Assembly (NCBI RefSeq): GCF_000771405.1
Contig: NZ_JDUI01000001.1
Span: forward strand, 186,001-250,000
From: Bifidobacterium pullorum DSM 20433
GTDB lineage: Bacteria; Actinomycetota; Actinomycetes; Actinomycetales; Bifidobacteriaceae
Reading direction: 5' to 3'
DNA length: 64,000 nucleotides
In this document: one piece after another, positions 50,301 through 58,849 of the stretch
Position numbering within the stretch: the first letter of the stretch is position 1
Layout: each line of letters starts with the position of its first letter
Translations under genes and position numbers: made by a program
The notes under the pieces: model-generated
What the model was told of the DNA's origin: nothing
Seen by the model: the letters and a program-made list of their open reading frames with translations, nothing else
Databases searched by the model: none

Positions 50301-51124
50301 TGTATACGGGCTCCGCGGTGGCCAAGCCGCATGTCATCATCCCGGTCTTCCCCGGCAACAACTGCGAGTACGATTCCGCCGCCGCGTTCGAGCGTGCGGG
50401 CGCCGACGTGACCACGCTGGTCATCAACAACCTGACCCCGTCAGCCGTCGCCGAGTCGACGCAAGCGTTGGTCGACGAGATCCGCAGGAGCCAGATCGTG
50501 ATGATCCCCGGCGGATTCTCGGGCGGCGACGAGCCGGATGGCTCCGCGAAGTTCATCACCGCGTTCTTCCGCGCCCCCGCGGTCACCGACGCAGTGCGTG
50601 ACCTGCTCAAGAACCGCGATGGCCTGATGCTGGGCATCTGCAATGGCTTCCAGGCGCTCATCAAGCTGGGTCTGGTGCCGTTCGGCGACATCGTGCCGAT
50701 GACCGCCGAATGCCCGACGCTGACGTTCAACACGATCGGCCGCCACCAGAGCCGTCTGGTGCGCACCCGTGTGGCGTCGAACCTCTCGCCGTGGCTGTCC
50801 AAGACCTCGGTCGGCGACGTGCACACGGTGGCCATCTCCCATGGCGAGGGCCGTTTCGTGGCCTCGGACGAGGTGCTGGCGCAGCTCAAGGCCAACGGCC
50901 AGATCGCCACGCAGTACGTGGACGAGGCCGGCGTGCCGTCGATGGACCTGAGCGTGAACCCGAACGGCTCGCTGCTGGCCATCGAGGGCATCACCAGCCC
51001 GGACGGCCGCGTGTTCGGCAAGATGGGCCATTCGGAGCGTTCCGGCAACGGCCTGTACGTCAACGTGCCGGGCAACAAGTACCAGCCGATCTTCGAGGCC
51101 GGCGTCGAGTACTTCGCCGCCTGA
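47390..51124 (+). CDS. purL: phosphoribosylformylglycinamidine synthase, single-chain with glutaminase domain
   Basis: Turns FGAR into FGAM using glutamine and ATP. 1244 residues: an N-terminal PurS-like region (1-80), a linker, two PurM-like halves with [26 protein letters not shown] near 315 and [12 protein letters not shown] near 770, and a C-terminal class I amidotransferase with nucleophile Cys in [16 protein letters not shown] near 1086. This is the shorter single-chain form shared by clostridia and bifidobacteria rather than the 1300-residue proteobacterial type. The start is a GTG at 47390, 9 bases after GAAGGAG; a TTG at 47372 would place the ribosome binding site within the gene. 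Confidence 0.95.
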   Translation: [1244 protein letters not shown]

Positions 51125-51161
51125 CGGCCGCATTGTCGTAACACATTCGGTAATAGCGGAT

Positions 51162-51203
51162 GCTGATGGACTGTGTCATATTGCCGCATCACAGTCCGTC
51201 AGC
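51162..51203 (+). terminator. terminator of purL, first hairpin
   Basis: GCTGATGGACTGTG (51162-51175) pairs with CACAGTCCGTCAGC (51190-51203), 14 pairs with one G-T, loop 14. The GGACTGTG core recalls the repeat near 8258. Confidence 0.65.
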
Positions 51204-51230
51204 GACAATCTCAGCATATGCAACCATTCG

Positions 51231-51276
51231 TTGTGCCCGGTTCTACGCGGTTTCCACCGCATGGAACCGGGCACAA
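51231..51276 (+). terminator. terminator of purL, second hairpin
   Basis: TTGTGCCCGGTTC (51231-51243) pairs with GAACCGGGCACAA (51264-51276); an inner GCGG/CCGC continues the stem. Tandem with the first hairpin, it should end purL transcription well before the accessory genes. Confidence 0.7.
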
Positions 51277-51326
51277 TCGTATGTTGCACACGCAAACGCC
51301 CCATATCGAACATGCCGGAATTATTC

Positions 51327-51451
51327 ATGCATATTATGCATATGGTTATGGCAAGTCGTCATTGTTTAACGCCGTCGATGCAACGCTAGAATATAACTGC
51401 ACAGCCAACGAATCGACAACAACCTACATTGCCGTTCAGTCACGCATGACT
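51327..51451 (+). promoter_or_regulatory. AT-rich control region of the dehydrogenase-flavodoxin pair
   Basis: This stretch holds two ATGCAT palindromes (51327-51332, 51336-51341), a promoter-like TTTAAC - 16 bases - TAGAAT (51365-51392), and an inverted repeat AGTCA-CGCA-TGACT (51438-51451) just downstream, where a repressor would block transcription. The base composition is clearly more AT-rich than the rest of the window. The regulator is unknown. Confidence 0.4.
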
Positions 51452-51483
51452 CATACCAAATGCGCATGTGGAAAGGTGAATCC

Positions 51484-52533
51484 ATGAAAGCAGCAGTATT
51501 CGTCGAGCCGCACCGTATGGAAGTCCACGAGGTGCCGATGCCCGAAATCAGGAAACCAGGCGATGTGATCGTTCGCGTTATCAAGGCCTGCGTCTGCGGT
51601 TCCGATCTATGGTGGTTCCGCGGCATCGGTCAACGCCAGCACGGATCGCTCACCGGTCATGAAGCGCTGGGTGTTGTTGAACGAATCGGCGACGATGTAC
51701 ACACCCTACAAGAAGGCGATTTCGTCATCGTGCCGTTCACCCACTGCTGCGGCGAATGCGCAGCATGCAAGGCGGGGTTCGAGTCCAACTGTTTCAACGC
51801 CGAGCCGGGTGGCAATGCCGGATACCAAGCTGAATATATGCGCGTCTATTCGGCCGACACCTCACTGGTCAAGGTCCCGGCGGATCCCCATGAACTATCC
51901 GATGAGACCATTGCCTCACTGCTGACCGTCGCCGACGTGATGTGCACCGGCTATCACGCGGCAACATGTGCAAGAGTTCAGCCCGGCGGTACAGCGGTGG
52001 TATTCGGGGACGGCGGTGTGGGACTGTGCGGCGTGCTGTCCGCCAAGCTGCAAGGTGCCGAACGCATCATCGCGATGAGTCGCTATGAAGACCGTCAGCA
52101 AGTCGCCCGCGCATTCGGCGCGACCGACATTGTCCCGGAACGTGGCGACGAGGCCGTCTCCCGTGTTATGGAACTGACCGATGGCATAGGTGCCGACAGT
52201 GTACTTGAATGCGTTGGCACCGAACAATCGACCCTATCCGCGCTGGCCGTGGCCCGCCCAGGCGGGTTCATCGGCCGCGTCGGCGTGCCCCATACCACCA
52301 ACATCGATGTCAACAACCTGTTCTGGCGCAACGTCACACTCAGCGGCGGGCCTGCCTCCGTTACACCGTACGCGAACGGCAAGAACGGGCTGGTGGCGAA
52401 AATCCTCAATGGCGACATCAATCCGGGCATGATCTTCACCGCCGATTTCGACCTTGATCATGTGCAGGATGCATACGAGGCCATGGACGAACGCCGTGCC
52501 ATCAAGTCGATGATCTCCATCGGCGCGCTGTGA
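51484..52533 (+). CDS. zinc-dependent alcohol dehydrogenase family protein (MDR)
   Basis: 349 residues. Catalytic zinc ligands: Cys in KACVCGSDLW near 38 and His/Glu in TGHEALGVVE near 60. The structural zinc lobe is FTHCCGECAACKAGFESNC (near 85-103), with the usual four Cys. The Rossmann fold follows (VVFGDGGVGLCGVLSAKL near 180), then GIGADSVLECVGT. AAAGGTGAA lies before the ATG at 51484. The substrate is not predictable. Base composition is a little lower in GC than the neighbours, and the gene sits behind a distinctive AT-rich promoter next to a flavodoxin, which suggests an acquired, inducible redox pair. Confidence 0.87.
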   Translation: MKAAVFVEPHRMEVHEVPMPEIRKPGDVIVRVIKACVCGSDLWWFRGIGQRQHGSLTGHEALGVVERIGDDVHTLQEGDFVIVPFTHCCGECAACKAGFESNCFNAEPGGNAGYQAEYMRVYSADTSLVKVPADPHELSDETIASLLTVADVMCTGYHAATCARVQPGGTAVVFGDGGVGLCGVLSAKLQGAERIIAMSRYEDRQQVARAFGATDIVPERGDEAVSRVMELTDGIGADSVLECVGTEQSTLSALAVARPGGFIGRVGVPHTTNIDVNNLFWRNVTLSGGPASVTPYANGKNGLVAKILNGDINPGMIFTADFDLDHVQDAYEAMDERRAIKSMISIGAL

Positions 52534-52594
52534 ATCAATTACATCGGCACCATCAACAGCCGATGAACCATTTTCATCAGAAAAGGACTACTGC

Positions 52595-53074
52595 ATGAGC
52601 ATCAAGCTGGTTACCTATTTTTCCGCTTCCGGTACGACACGTACCGTTGCCGAACATTTGGCCAAGGCCATCAACGCCGACATCGTCGAGCTGATTCCGG
52701 CCCTGCCCTATACCGCATCCGATCTGAACTGGACCGATCATGCGAGCCGTTGCGTGCGCGAGCATGAGAATCCGTCGATCCGTCCGGAGATCGCCGACAT
52801 GCCGGACATCTCCGCCTATGACACGGTGTTCGTCGGCTACCCGCTGTGGTGGGAGCAGGCGCCGAACATCATCCGCACGTTCCTCGAAGGACAGGATTTC
52901 TCCGGCAAGACCGTCGTGACGTTCGCCACGTCCTCGACGAGCACCCGTGGCGCTGACGGCGCGCATCTGCACGGATGCTGCTCGACAGAGACGAACTGGA
53001 AGACCGGCAAGCGCCTGACCACGCGCGACGGCGAGGCCGCGCTGTCCCAGTGGGTCAAGGAACTGGGCCTGTGA
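52595..53074 (+). CDS. flavodoxin-like protein
   Basis: 159 residues of the flavodoxin fold. The FMN phosphate loop is YFSASGTTRTVAEHLAKAI (9-27; SASGTTR is the key part), and the next FMN-contacting loop is VFVGYPLWWEQAPNII near 80-95, the WW pair stacking on the flavin ring. The size and this pattern match bacterial flavodoxin/NAD(P)H-quinone-reductase-like proteins often induced under stress. It is 61 bases downstream of the alcohol dehydrogenase, with AAAAGGA before the ATG, and shares its terminator. It probably transfers electrons for, or is co-induced with, that enzyme. Confidence 0.87.
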   Translation: MSIKLVTYFSASGTTRTVAEHLAKAINADIVELIPALPYTASDLNWTDHASRCVREHENPSIRPEIADMPDISAYDTVFVGYPLWWEQAPNIIRTFLEGQDFSGKTVVTFATSSTSTRGADGAHLHGCCSTETNWKTGKRLTTRDGEAALSQWVKELGL

Positions 53075-53109
53075 ATCCATAACATACCCGAGATATCCGC
53101 CACGTCAAT

Positions 53110-53143
53110 CGGTTGAGCTCCGGCATCACCCGGAGCTCAACCG
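53110..53143. terminator. terminator after the flavodoxin gene
   Basis: A perfect 14-base-pair stem (53110-53123 with 53130-53143, CGGTTGAGCTCCGG), loop CATCAC, then TTTAACG. It can also serve the convergent small gene at 53209. Confidence 0.85.
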
Positions 53144-53208
53144 TTTAACGACGATCCCCTGCCCTGACGCTCGATGCGCCGACAACCCGAAGGCGCCGAT
53201 CGCCGGCG

Positions 53209-53439
53209 TCAGGCGGGAATCCAGCCTTCGTCCACACCGTCGACGGGCGCGTTCTCGGCCGCCACCCGCTTCTCGTTGCGGGCAGCGGTTTCGGCGATGA
53301 TGGCGTCATATCCGGCCACCGCAGCGAACGGCATGAACTGGGCGGCGCGGTTATGCCGCGACATCGGCGGATGCCGCCGCGAGACGTGATGCGGCAGGTT
53401 GATGATGTCGTCATACCGGTGTGTGGTTTCAAGCGCCAT
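53209..53439 (-). CDS. small YDDII-type protein linked to Y-family polymerase
   Basis: 76 residues. The pattern YDDIINLPHHVSRRHPPMSRHNRAAQFMPFAAVAGYDAIIAE (about 9-50; YDDII, LPHHVS, P-MS--RAAQF-PFAA--GYDA are the fixed parts) is a recurring small family found next to UmuC-type polymerase genes in Firmicutes and some actinobacteria. Function unknown; it is probably an accessory or regulator of the polymerase. GGAGGACGCC precedes the ATG at 53439, which is 12 bases after the polymerase stop, so the two are cotranscribed. Confidence 0.75.
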   Translation of the reverse strand: MALETTHRYDDIINLPHHVSRRHPPMSRHNRAAQFMPFAAVAGYDAIIAETAARNEKRVAAENAPVDGVDEGWIPA

Positions 53440-53451
53440 GGCGTCCTCCGT

Positions 53452-55092
53452 TCATGCGGCGTGCCCTCCGATCTGCCGGTTGCGCTGTTGTCCGGTGGCA
53501 CCGGGTTCCATGTTCATCGCCTTGATGACGGCGTTCCTGCCGAATTTGTGCTTGACATCCAGCAGCGTCTGTTGGATGTCGCGTTCACGTGACGCCGCCG
53601 ATTCCCCCGCATCAACAGGCTGTTCATCGGAAGCGTCCACGCCCCGCCGTGCCCCGCCGTTCCGGCGATCGCCGGTCCGGCCCGCGTCAATGGCGTCTCG
53701 CGGTCCCCCATCCGCAGCCAGCGCGGAGAACAGGTCGGGCTGCTCGTACCCAACATCTTCCGTCTTCGATGCCTCTGCCGGATGCAGGTCGTCGGCGACC
53801 ACGGTGATGCGACGCACCATCAGCGAGGGATCGACCAATCGGTTGAACAGTTCCGTCATCACCTCACGCAACCGGGTCGCCGAATCCGTCCGCTTGCCCA
53901 ACGGTATGGAGCCGTTCGCGGGTTTGGGGACAGTACGTCCGTACCGGTCCTCCTTCACCGGCCCGGCGTATGCACGCGTTCCCCCGCCGTTGCCCAGCGG
54001 CGCGCATTCCAGCTTGGACGGGTCCACGTTGCCGATGTCATAGCCGACGGCCAATCCCACACGGCCAGCCAACAATCCTTGCGCGGTCAAATCCAACGCC
54101 ACCGAGTCGGCCATCTCCTTGGCGATCAGCCGTGCCGTGGCGAAATCGACCGGCCCCTGCAGCACCTGGCCGGAGCTGATGCTGTGGCCTTCCGGCCGGT
54201 ACGCCTTGATGTCGGCGATCGTGCACGGCTCCCACCCCCAGGCGTGGTCGATGAGCAGTTCGGCGTTGACCCCAAACATCCGATAGAGCAGGTCCTCGTT
54301 GTAATAGTCGGAGGCGGAGCCGAGCGAGCAACGGGCGATATCCCCCATGGTCAGCAGCCCCTGCGCCTCCAGCTTCCTGGCATACCCGTGTCCGATCCGC
54401 CAGAAATCGGTCAACGGGCGGTGATCCCACAACAGCCGCCGATAGGACATCTCATCCAACTCGGCCACACGCACGCCGTCGGCGTCGGCGGGGATGTGCT
54501 TGGCCACGATGTCCATGGCCACCTTGGCCAGATACAGGTTGGTGCCGATGCCGGCTGTGGCCGTGATGCCGGTGGCGGCCGCGACGTCGCGCACAATCGC
54601 GGCGGCCATCTGCCGCGGGGTCATGCCACGCGCGCGTAGATACCGCGTGGCGTCGATGAACACCTCATCGATCGAATACACATGGATGTCCTCGGCGGCC
54701 GCATACCGCAGATACACACGGTAGACATCACCGCTGCACCGCAGATAGTGCGACATACGCGGCTTGGCGATGATCAGTCCGGCTGCACGCTCCGGGTAAT
54801 CGGCCAGCTCGGCCGCATCGAACGACTCCCCCGCCAGCCGCCGGCCCGGCGCCCGCAGACGACGCTCCTCATTGATCGCCCGCAGCCGTTCCCGCACCTC
54901 GAACAACCGGCACCGCCCCGGCAGCCCGTATGCCTTCAACGACGGCGAGACCGCCAGGCAGATGGTTTTGTCCGTACGGGATTCATCCGCCACCACCAGA
55001 TGCGTGGACAGCGGGTCGAGTCCCCGTTCCCGGCATTCCACGGAGGCATAGAACGACTTGAGGTCGATGGCAAGATACACCCGTTCACGCAT
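53452..55092 (-). CDS. Y-family DNA polymerase, UmuC-like
   Basis: 546 residues, a translesion DNA polymerase likely induced by DNA damage. Catalytic Asp residues: YLAIDLKSFYASVECRERGLDPL (near 7-30) and HVYSIDEVFIDAT with the SIDE motif near 133. Palm-finger features, helix-hairpin-helix and little-finger regions follow, then a long disordered Asp/Gly/Arg-rich C-terminal stretch (about 455-520). The ATG at 55092 with GGAGGGGGG upstream is preferred over an earlier in-frame Met. An SOS-box-like palindrome lies 58 bases upstream. This form, with the YDDII protein, is an accessory polymerase distinct from the DinB type. Confidence 0.88.
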   Translation of the reverse strand: MRERVYLAIDLKSFYASVECRERGLDPLSTHLVVADESRTDKTICLAVSPSLKAYGLPGRCRLFEVRERLRAINEERRLRAPGRRLAGESFDAAELADYPERAAGLIIAKPRMSHYLRCSGDVYRVYLRYAAAEDIHVYSIDEVFIDATRYLRARGMTPRQMAAAIVRDVAAATGITATAGIGTNLYLAKVAMDIVAKHIPADADGVRVAELDEMSYRRLLWDHRPLTDFWRIGHGYARKLEAQGLLTMGDIARCSLGSASDYYNEDLLYRMFGVNAELLIDHAWGWEPCTIADIKAYRPEGHSISSGQVLQGPVDFATARLIAKEMADSVALDLTAQGLLAGRVGLAVGYDIGNVDPSKLECAPLGNGGGTRAYAGPVKEDRYGRTVPKPANGSIPLGKRTDSATRLREVMTELFNRLVDPSLMVRRITVVADDLHPAEASKTEDVGYEQPDLFSALAADGGPRDAIDAGRTGDRRNGGARRGVDASDEQPVDAGESAASRERDIQQTLLDVKHKFGRNAVIKAMNMEPGATGQQRNRQIGGHAA

Positions 55093-55149
55093 CACGCCCC
55101 CCTCCGTTGCCTGCCGTACCGAGAACAATGCCACCAGCATAGCAAATCA

Positions 55150-55167
55150 TTCGAACATTTGTACGAA
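55150..55167 (-). promoter_or_regulatory. LexA-type SOS box upstream of the polymerase
   Basis: TTCGAACATTTGTACGAA is 7 of 9 symmetric. Its core CGAACATTTGTACG is one base from the Gram-positive SOS consensus CGAAC-N4-GTTCG. Being 58 bases from the start of a UmuC-like gene makes LexA control likely. The rest of the 55093-55414 gap, between this operon and the nucleotidase gene, shows no gene. Confidence 0.7.
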
Positions 55168-55414
55168 CCGCGACGTGTCATACGATCCGGACCGAGCGAT
55201 GTCGCGCAATCCGGACGGGATACATCACGGTCCGGTCGCGGAACACGTCCCGGAAAATACAAGACCGGACATGGGATCAGGCACAAGGCCCATCGCACAG
55301 CCCCGGATACGACAAGACCGCTGGCACTCGACCCGATTCCGGAATCGAATGCCGGCGGCCCTCGTATCAGTCCGTCGAATCACGGGCAATCGTCATCCGA
55401 CGACGACCACCGTC

Positions 55415-58400
55415 TCAACACTGACGCTGGCGGCGCACGACGATAACCGTGGCACCGGCCGCAGCCAACACGGCGCCGACTGCGACCAGCGCCACCGCGG
55501 AACCGGTCTGCGACAGCTTGCCGGACGTCTTATCGCCAGACTGCTGGGCCCCGTCCTGCGGCTTCTTATCCGGCTGGTCGGCACCCGGCTGGCCGCCGTC
55601 ACCGGTCTCGTCACCGGGCGCATCGCCGGGCACAACCTCGGAACCTTCGCCACCGGCCGGGTTACGGGAATCCTTGGCGGCCTGAATCTCAGTATCAGTG
55701 AACAGGGAGATGACCTCGGCGTTGCGCAGGTCGACCGCGCCGGTCGCAGGGTCGACCAGTTGCGCCAACTCGTCGGAGGTCAGGGTCTTGGTCACGTGCA
55801 CCCAACCGGCGCCCGGACCATTGGACACATCCTGATAGTTGCCGGCATCCACGCCTTCGACCACACCGAAATCCACGCCGTTGACATGCAGGTCGATGGC
55901 CTTAGGCGCGGCCTCGCCGGCCGTGTAAGCCAGACCGGTCACATCGAAGGACAGCGTGTCACCGTCCAGCTTGATGTTCGAGAAACCGGCCGACAGGCGG
56001 GTCTTGGGCGCGACGATATTCGGGTTCGCCTTCAGATACTCGACGAAACCGTCGAGGTCCACGAACCCGGTGTCCACATAGTCGGCCCCCTCCTGGAAGA
56101 CGGTGAAGTTGTCGCCGCCGGCCAGCAGGAAGGAGTTGCCGGCCACCTTGAAGGTGTCATCGTCCTTGACCTCTTTGCCGTTGACACGCAGGTCGAAGAC
56201 GTGTCCGCGCGGGACGTCCACGCCGTCCACGGTTTCAGTGGCGGTCTCGTACTTGTAGGTCACGTTGCTGGACACCCCCAGCCACAGCACCGGGCGATCC
56301 TCGCCCGCCGGCTGCCACTGCTGCTCGAACATGGTCTTCAGCTGCGCGCCGGTCAGTGTCACGACCGCGTTGGTGTTGCCGAACGGCAGCACGTCGTGCG
56401 CCTCCTGATAGGTGACGATGCCGTCGCCATTCGGGTCGAGGTCGGCGCGCAGGCCGCCGGGGTTGATCACGCCGATGTCGGCGGCACCCTCCCCCATCGA
56501 ATAGTTGGCGGCCCACAACGTCACGTCACCCTGCAGATGGCCGAGCGTGGATTCCACACCGCGGTTGTTGCCGTTACCGGTCACGTCGCCGGGCTTGTCG
56601 GAACCGCGGTTGAACACGGAACCTTCGGCGACGGTGCCGAGTTGCCGCTTGCCGATTTCCTGGGCCTGCGCGTTCGCGGCATCATAGATGCCCTGGGTCT
56701 CCGGCTCGGGATCATACAGCGGAGTCTCGCCGTCCTCCGCGAACACGCTGTGCACACCGAAGTCGCCCGCGGTCACCGCGTCATCGGTGCCGATGGTCAG
56801 ATCCACGGTGGCGAACGCGGTGCCGTAGTTGGCGGCCTGCAGAATCGGGGCACCGGACGCGGTGCTGGCGGCCTGGTCCAGATGCGTGTGTCCGGCGAAC
56901 ACCGCGTCCACGTTCGCGTTCAGAGCGGTCAGCGAGTTCGCGTCGGTGTGGGCGAGCGCCACCACGGCATCCGCTTCGCCGTTCGACGTATCACCGTCGG
57001 AAAGCTGATCGGCGTAGCGGTTGATCGCCTCGATCGGATCGGAGACGGTCACGCCCTGCATGCCTGCGGGACTGACCGAGCCGAGCAGGTCATCGTAGAC
57101 GCCTCCGATGAAGGCGACCCGCTTGCCGCCGACCTCGACGATCGCGTACGGCTGAACCGCGCCGTCCAGCGCGCCGCCCGTCACGTTGGAAACCACGTAT
57201 TGCGCGGGAGAGACGCCGGGCATGATCCGGTCGACCAGGTCGGAGGCGCCCTTGTCGAACTCGTGGTTGCCCGTGGTGGAGACGGCCAGGCCCATGGCCT
57301 TAAGCTGTTCCATGGCCGGCTCATCGTTCTGCAGCGACGAGGCGTAGGCGGAGGCGCCGACCAGATCGCCCGCGCCGACGAACACGGTGTTCGGGTTCTG
57401 CTCACGGACCTCGTTCAGAGCGGTCGCCAAATACGGGCCATTTTCGATGTGTCCGTGGAAGTCGGTGATGCCGAACACGGTGACGGTGGTGTCCGAAGCC
57501 GTCACGACCTCCGGCGCGTCCGCGTCCTCCACCTTGGTTACGGTGCCGTTCCCGTCAAGCGTGACCTTGGAGCTCAGCGCACGGGCCAGATTGATGCGCT
57601 GCCAGCCTTCGGAGCTGGAGTCCAGCGGATAGCCGGAATCGATGGCGGTGGCGGCGAGCACGGCCTCGCGCTGCGCATCATTGAGATCCGGGTAGGCGTA
57701 CCGCAGCAGCTCGGTGGCACCATCGGGGGCCACGAACGGCTGGCCTGCGGCGTTGACCTGTTCAAAGCCGTAGGTCATGCGGGCCGTGTAGGCGGCGATG
57801 GCGGAGGCGCGATCGGTCACCGGCTCGGTGGAAACGACATCGGTGAACGTGTTCCGGTAGCCGTTCTCGTCGTCGGCACCGGTGTTGACGATGCATTCGG
57901 CGAGCGTGTCGCCGTGTCCGTCCTGCTGGCAGCGCCGGGTCAGGTAGTCGCGCAGCTGGGTGCGGGCCGCGTCGACGGTGTCGCCGTTGGCCTCGAAGTA
58001 TGCCGCGTTCGAAGCCGCGCCGCCGATGCGGCCTGCCATCACGTCCAGCGGATAGTGCACGCCGAGCGCGATGCGGTTGTTGCCCGCTTCGGAGGCGCGG
58101 GCCAGGATTTCCGGCGCAAGCTCGGGGACCATGGTGGCCAGCGTCACGGCGCGGGAATAGGCCTTGTTGGTGTGACCGGAGGGGAAGGAGCCCTCGGTGT
58201 AGTTCTTCGGGTAGTCGGCGCTGTGGGTGGCGCCGTCGTTGCCCAGCCCATCCGCGACCTTGGATATCGTCAGCACGTCGGACAGCGTGCCCATGTCGTT
58301 GGTGCCGTCCGTGCTGTAGTCGGCGTTCGGCAGCCAGGTGGTGCGTTCGGTATACGGACGCGGATACTGGTAGACCTCCTTGGCGGGATTGGCGCTCCAG

Positions 58401-58849
58401 CCATTGCCGTTCATCACGTTGGCCACCAGCTCGAGGCTGCCGTCGTTGTAGCCTTCCTCGAAGTACTTTCCGATGATGGGGCCAAAGCCGTCCTTGAAGG
58501 CGAAGGCGACGTTCTTGTCGGCATCGCGGTCGGCGAGCGCACGGGCGGTCTGGTCGGCATCGGCCGCGGCCTTGTTGTTGATGGCGACGATGGTCTCGTC
58601 GTTTCGCCGCAGCACGGCCTCGCCGGTCTCGGTCACGGCGCCGCCAACACCGGTACCGTCATATGGCTCGCCGGGAGCGGTCCAGTATGTGCCGTATTCG
58701 CCGAGCAGACTGGTCAGGTAGGCTTCCCCGGATTCGAAACCGGGGACGCCGGCCGCCTGCGCATCGGTGGAGGGGACGATGGCGAGCATCGTTGCCGCGG
58801 CTGCCGCCACAACGATTGGACGCCTCAGACGCATAACCAAGTGATTCAT
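55415..58849 (-). CDS. wall-anchored bifunctional PAP2 acid phosphatase / 5'-nucleotidase
   Basis: 1144 residues. A Sec signal peptide (cut near AQAA, residue 33) is followed by a class A acid-phosphatase (PAP2-like) domain with PSGHTNKAYSRA near 222 and RIALGVHYPLDV near 258. A calcineurin-type metallophosphoesterase follows: ITDFHGH near 458, GAGDLVGAS near 483, TTGNHEFDKG near 513 and FAGHTHLD near 655. Then come the 5'-nucleotidase C-terminal domain with INPGGLRADLD and an EF-hand-like DPNGDGIVTYQE, and a Pro/Gly/Asp-rich wall spacer ending in LSQTG (a sortase LPxTG variant), one membrane helix and RRQRQC. It would hydrolyse nucleotides outside the cell for nucleoside salvage. Fusing the two phosphatase folds in one chain is unusual. 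Confidence 0.87.
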   Translation of the reverse strand: MNHLVMRLRRPIVVAAAAATMLAIVPSTDAQAAGVPGFESGEAYLTSLLGEYGTYWTAPGEPYDGTGVGGAVTETGEAVLRRNDETIVAINNKAAADADQTARALADRDADKNVAFAFKDGFGPIIGKYFEEGYNDGSLELVANVMNGNGWSANPAKEVYQYPRPYTERTTWLPNADYSTDGTNDMGTLSDVLTISKVADGLGNDGATHSADYPKNYTEGSFPSGHTNKAYSRAVTLATMVPELAPEILARASEAGNNRIALGVHYPLDVMAGRIGGAASNAAYFEANGDTVDAARTQLRDYLTRRCQQDGHGDTLAECIVNTGADDENGYRNTFTDVVSTEPVTDRASAIAAYTARMTYGFEQVNAAGQPFVAPDGATELLRYAYPDLNDAQREAVLAATAIDSGYPLDSSSEGWQRINLARALSSKVTLDGNGTVTKVEDADAPEVVTASDTTVTVFGITDFHGHIENGPYLATALNEVREQNPNTVFVGAGDLVGASAYASSLQNDEPAMEQLKAMGLAVSTTGNHEFDKGASDLVDRIMPGVSPAQYVVSNVTGGALDGAVQPYAIVEVGGKRVAFIGGVYDDLLGSVSPAGMQGVTVSDPIEAINRYADQLSDGDTSNGEADAVVALAHTDANSLTALNANVDAVFAGHTHLDQAASTASGAPILQAANYGTAFATVDLTIGTDDAVTAGDFGVHSVFAEDGETPLYDPEPETQGIYDAANAQAQEIGKRQLGTVAEGSVFNRGSDKPGDVTGNGNNRGVESTLGHLQGDVTLWAANYSMGEGAADIGVINPGGLRADLDPNGDGIVTYQEAHDVLPFGNTNAVVTLTGAQLKTMFEQQWQPAGEDRPVLWLGVSSNVTYKYETATETVDGVDVPRGHVFDLRVNGKEVKDDDTFKVAGNSFLLAGGDNFTVFQEGADYVDTGFVDLDGFVEYLKANPNIVAPKTRLSAGFSNIKLDGDTLSFDVTGLAYTAGEAAPKAIDLHVNGVDFGVVEGVDAGNYQDVSNGPGAGWVHVTKTLTSDELAQLVDPATGAVDLRNAEVISLFTDTEIQAAKDSRNPAGGEGSEVVPGDAPGDETGDGGQPGADQPDKKPQDGAQQSGDKTSGKLSQTGSAVALVAVGAVLAAAGATVIVVRRQRQC

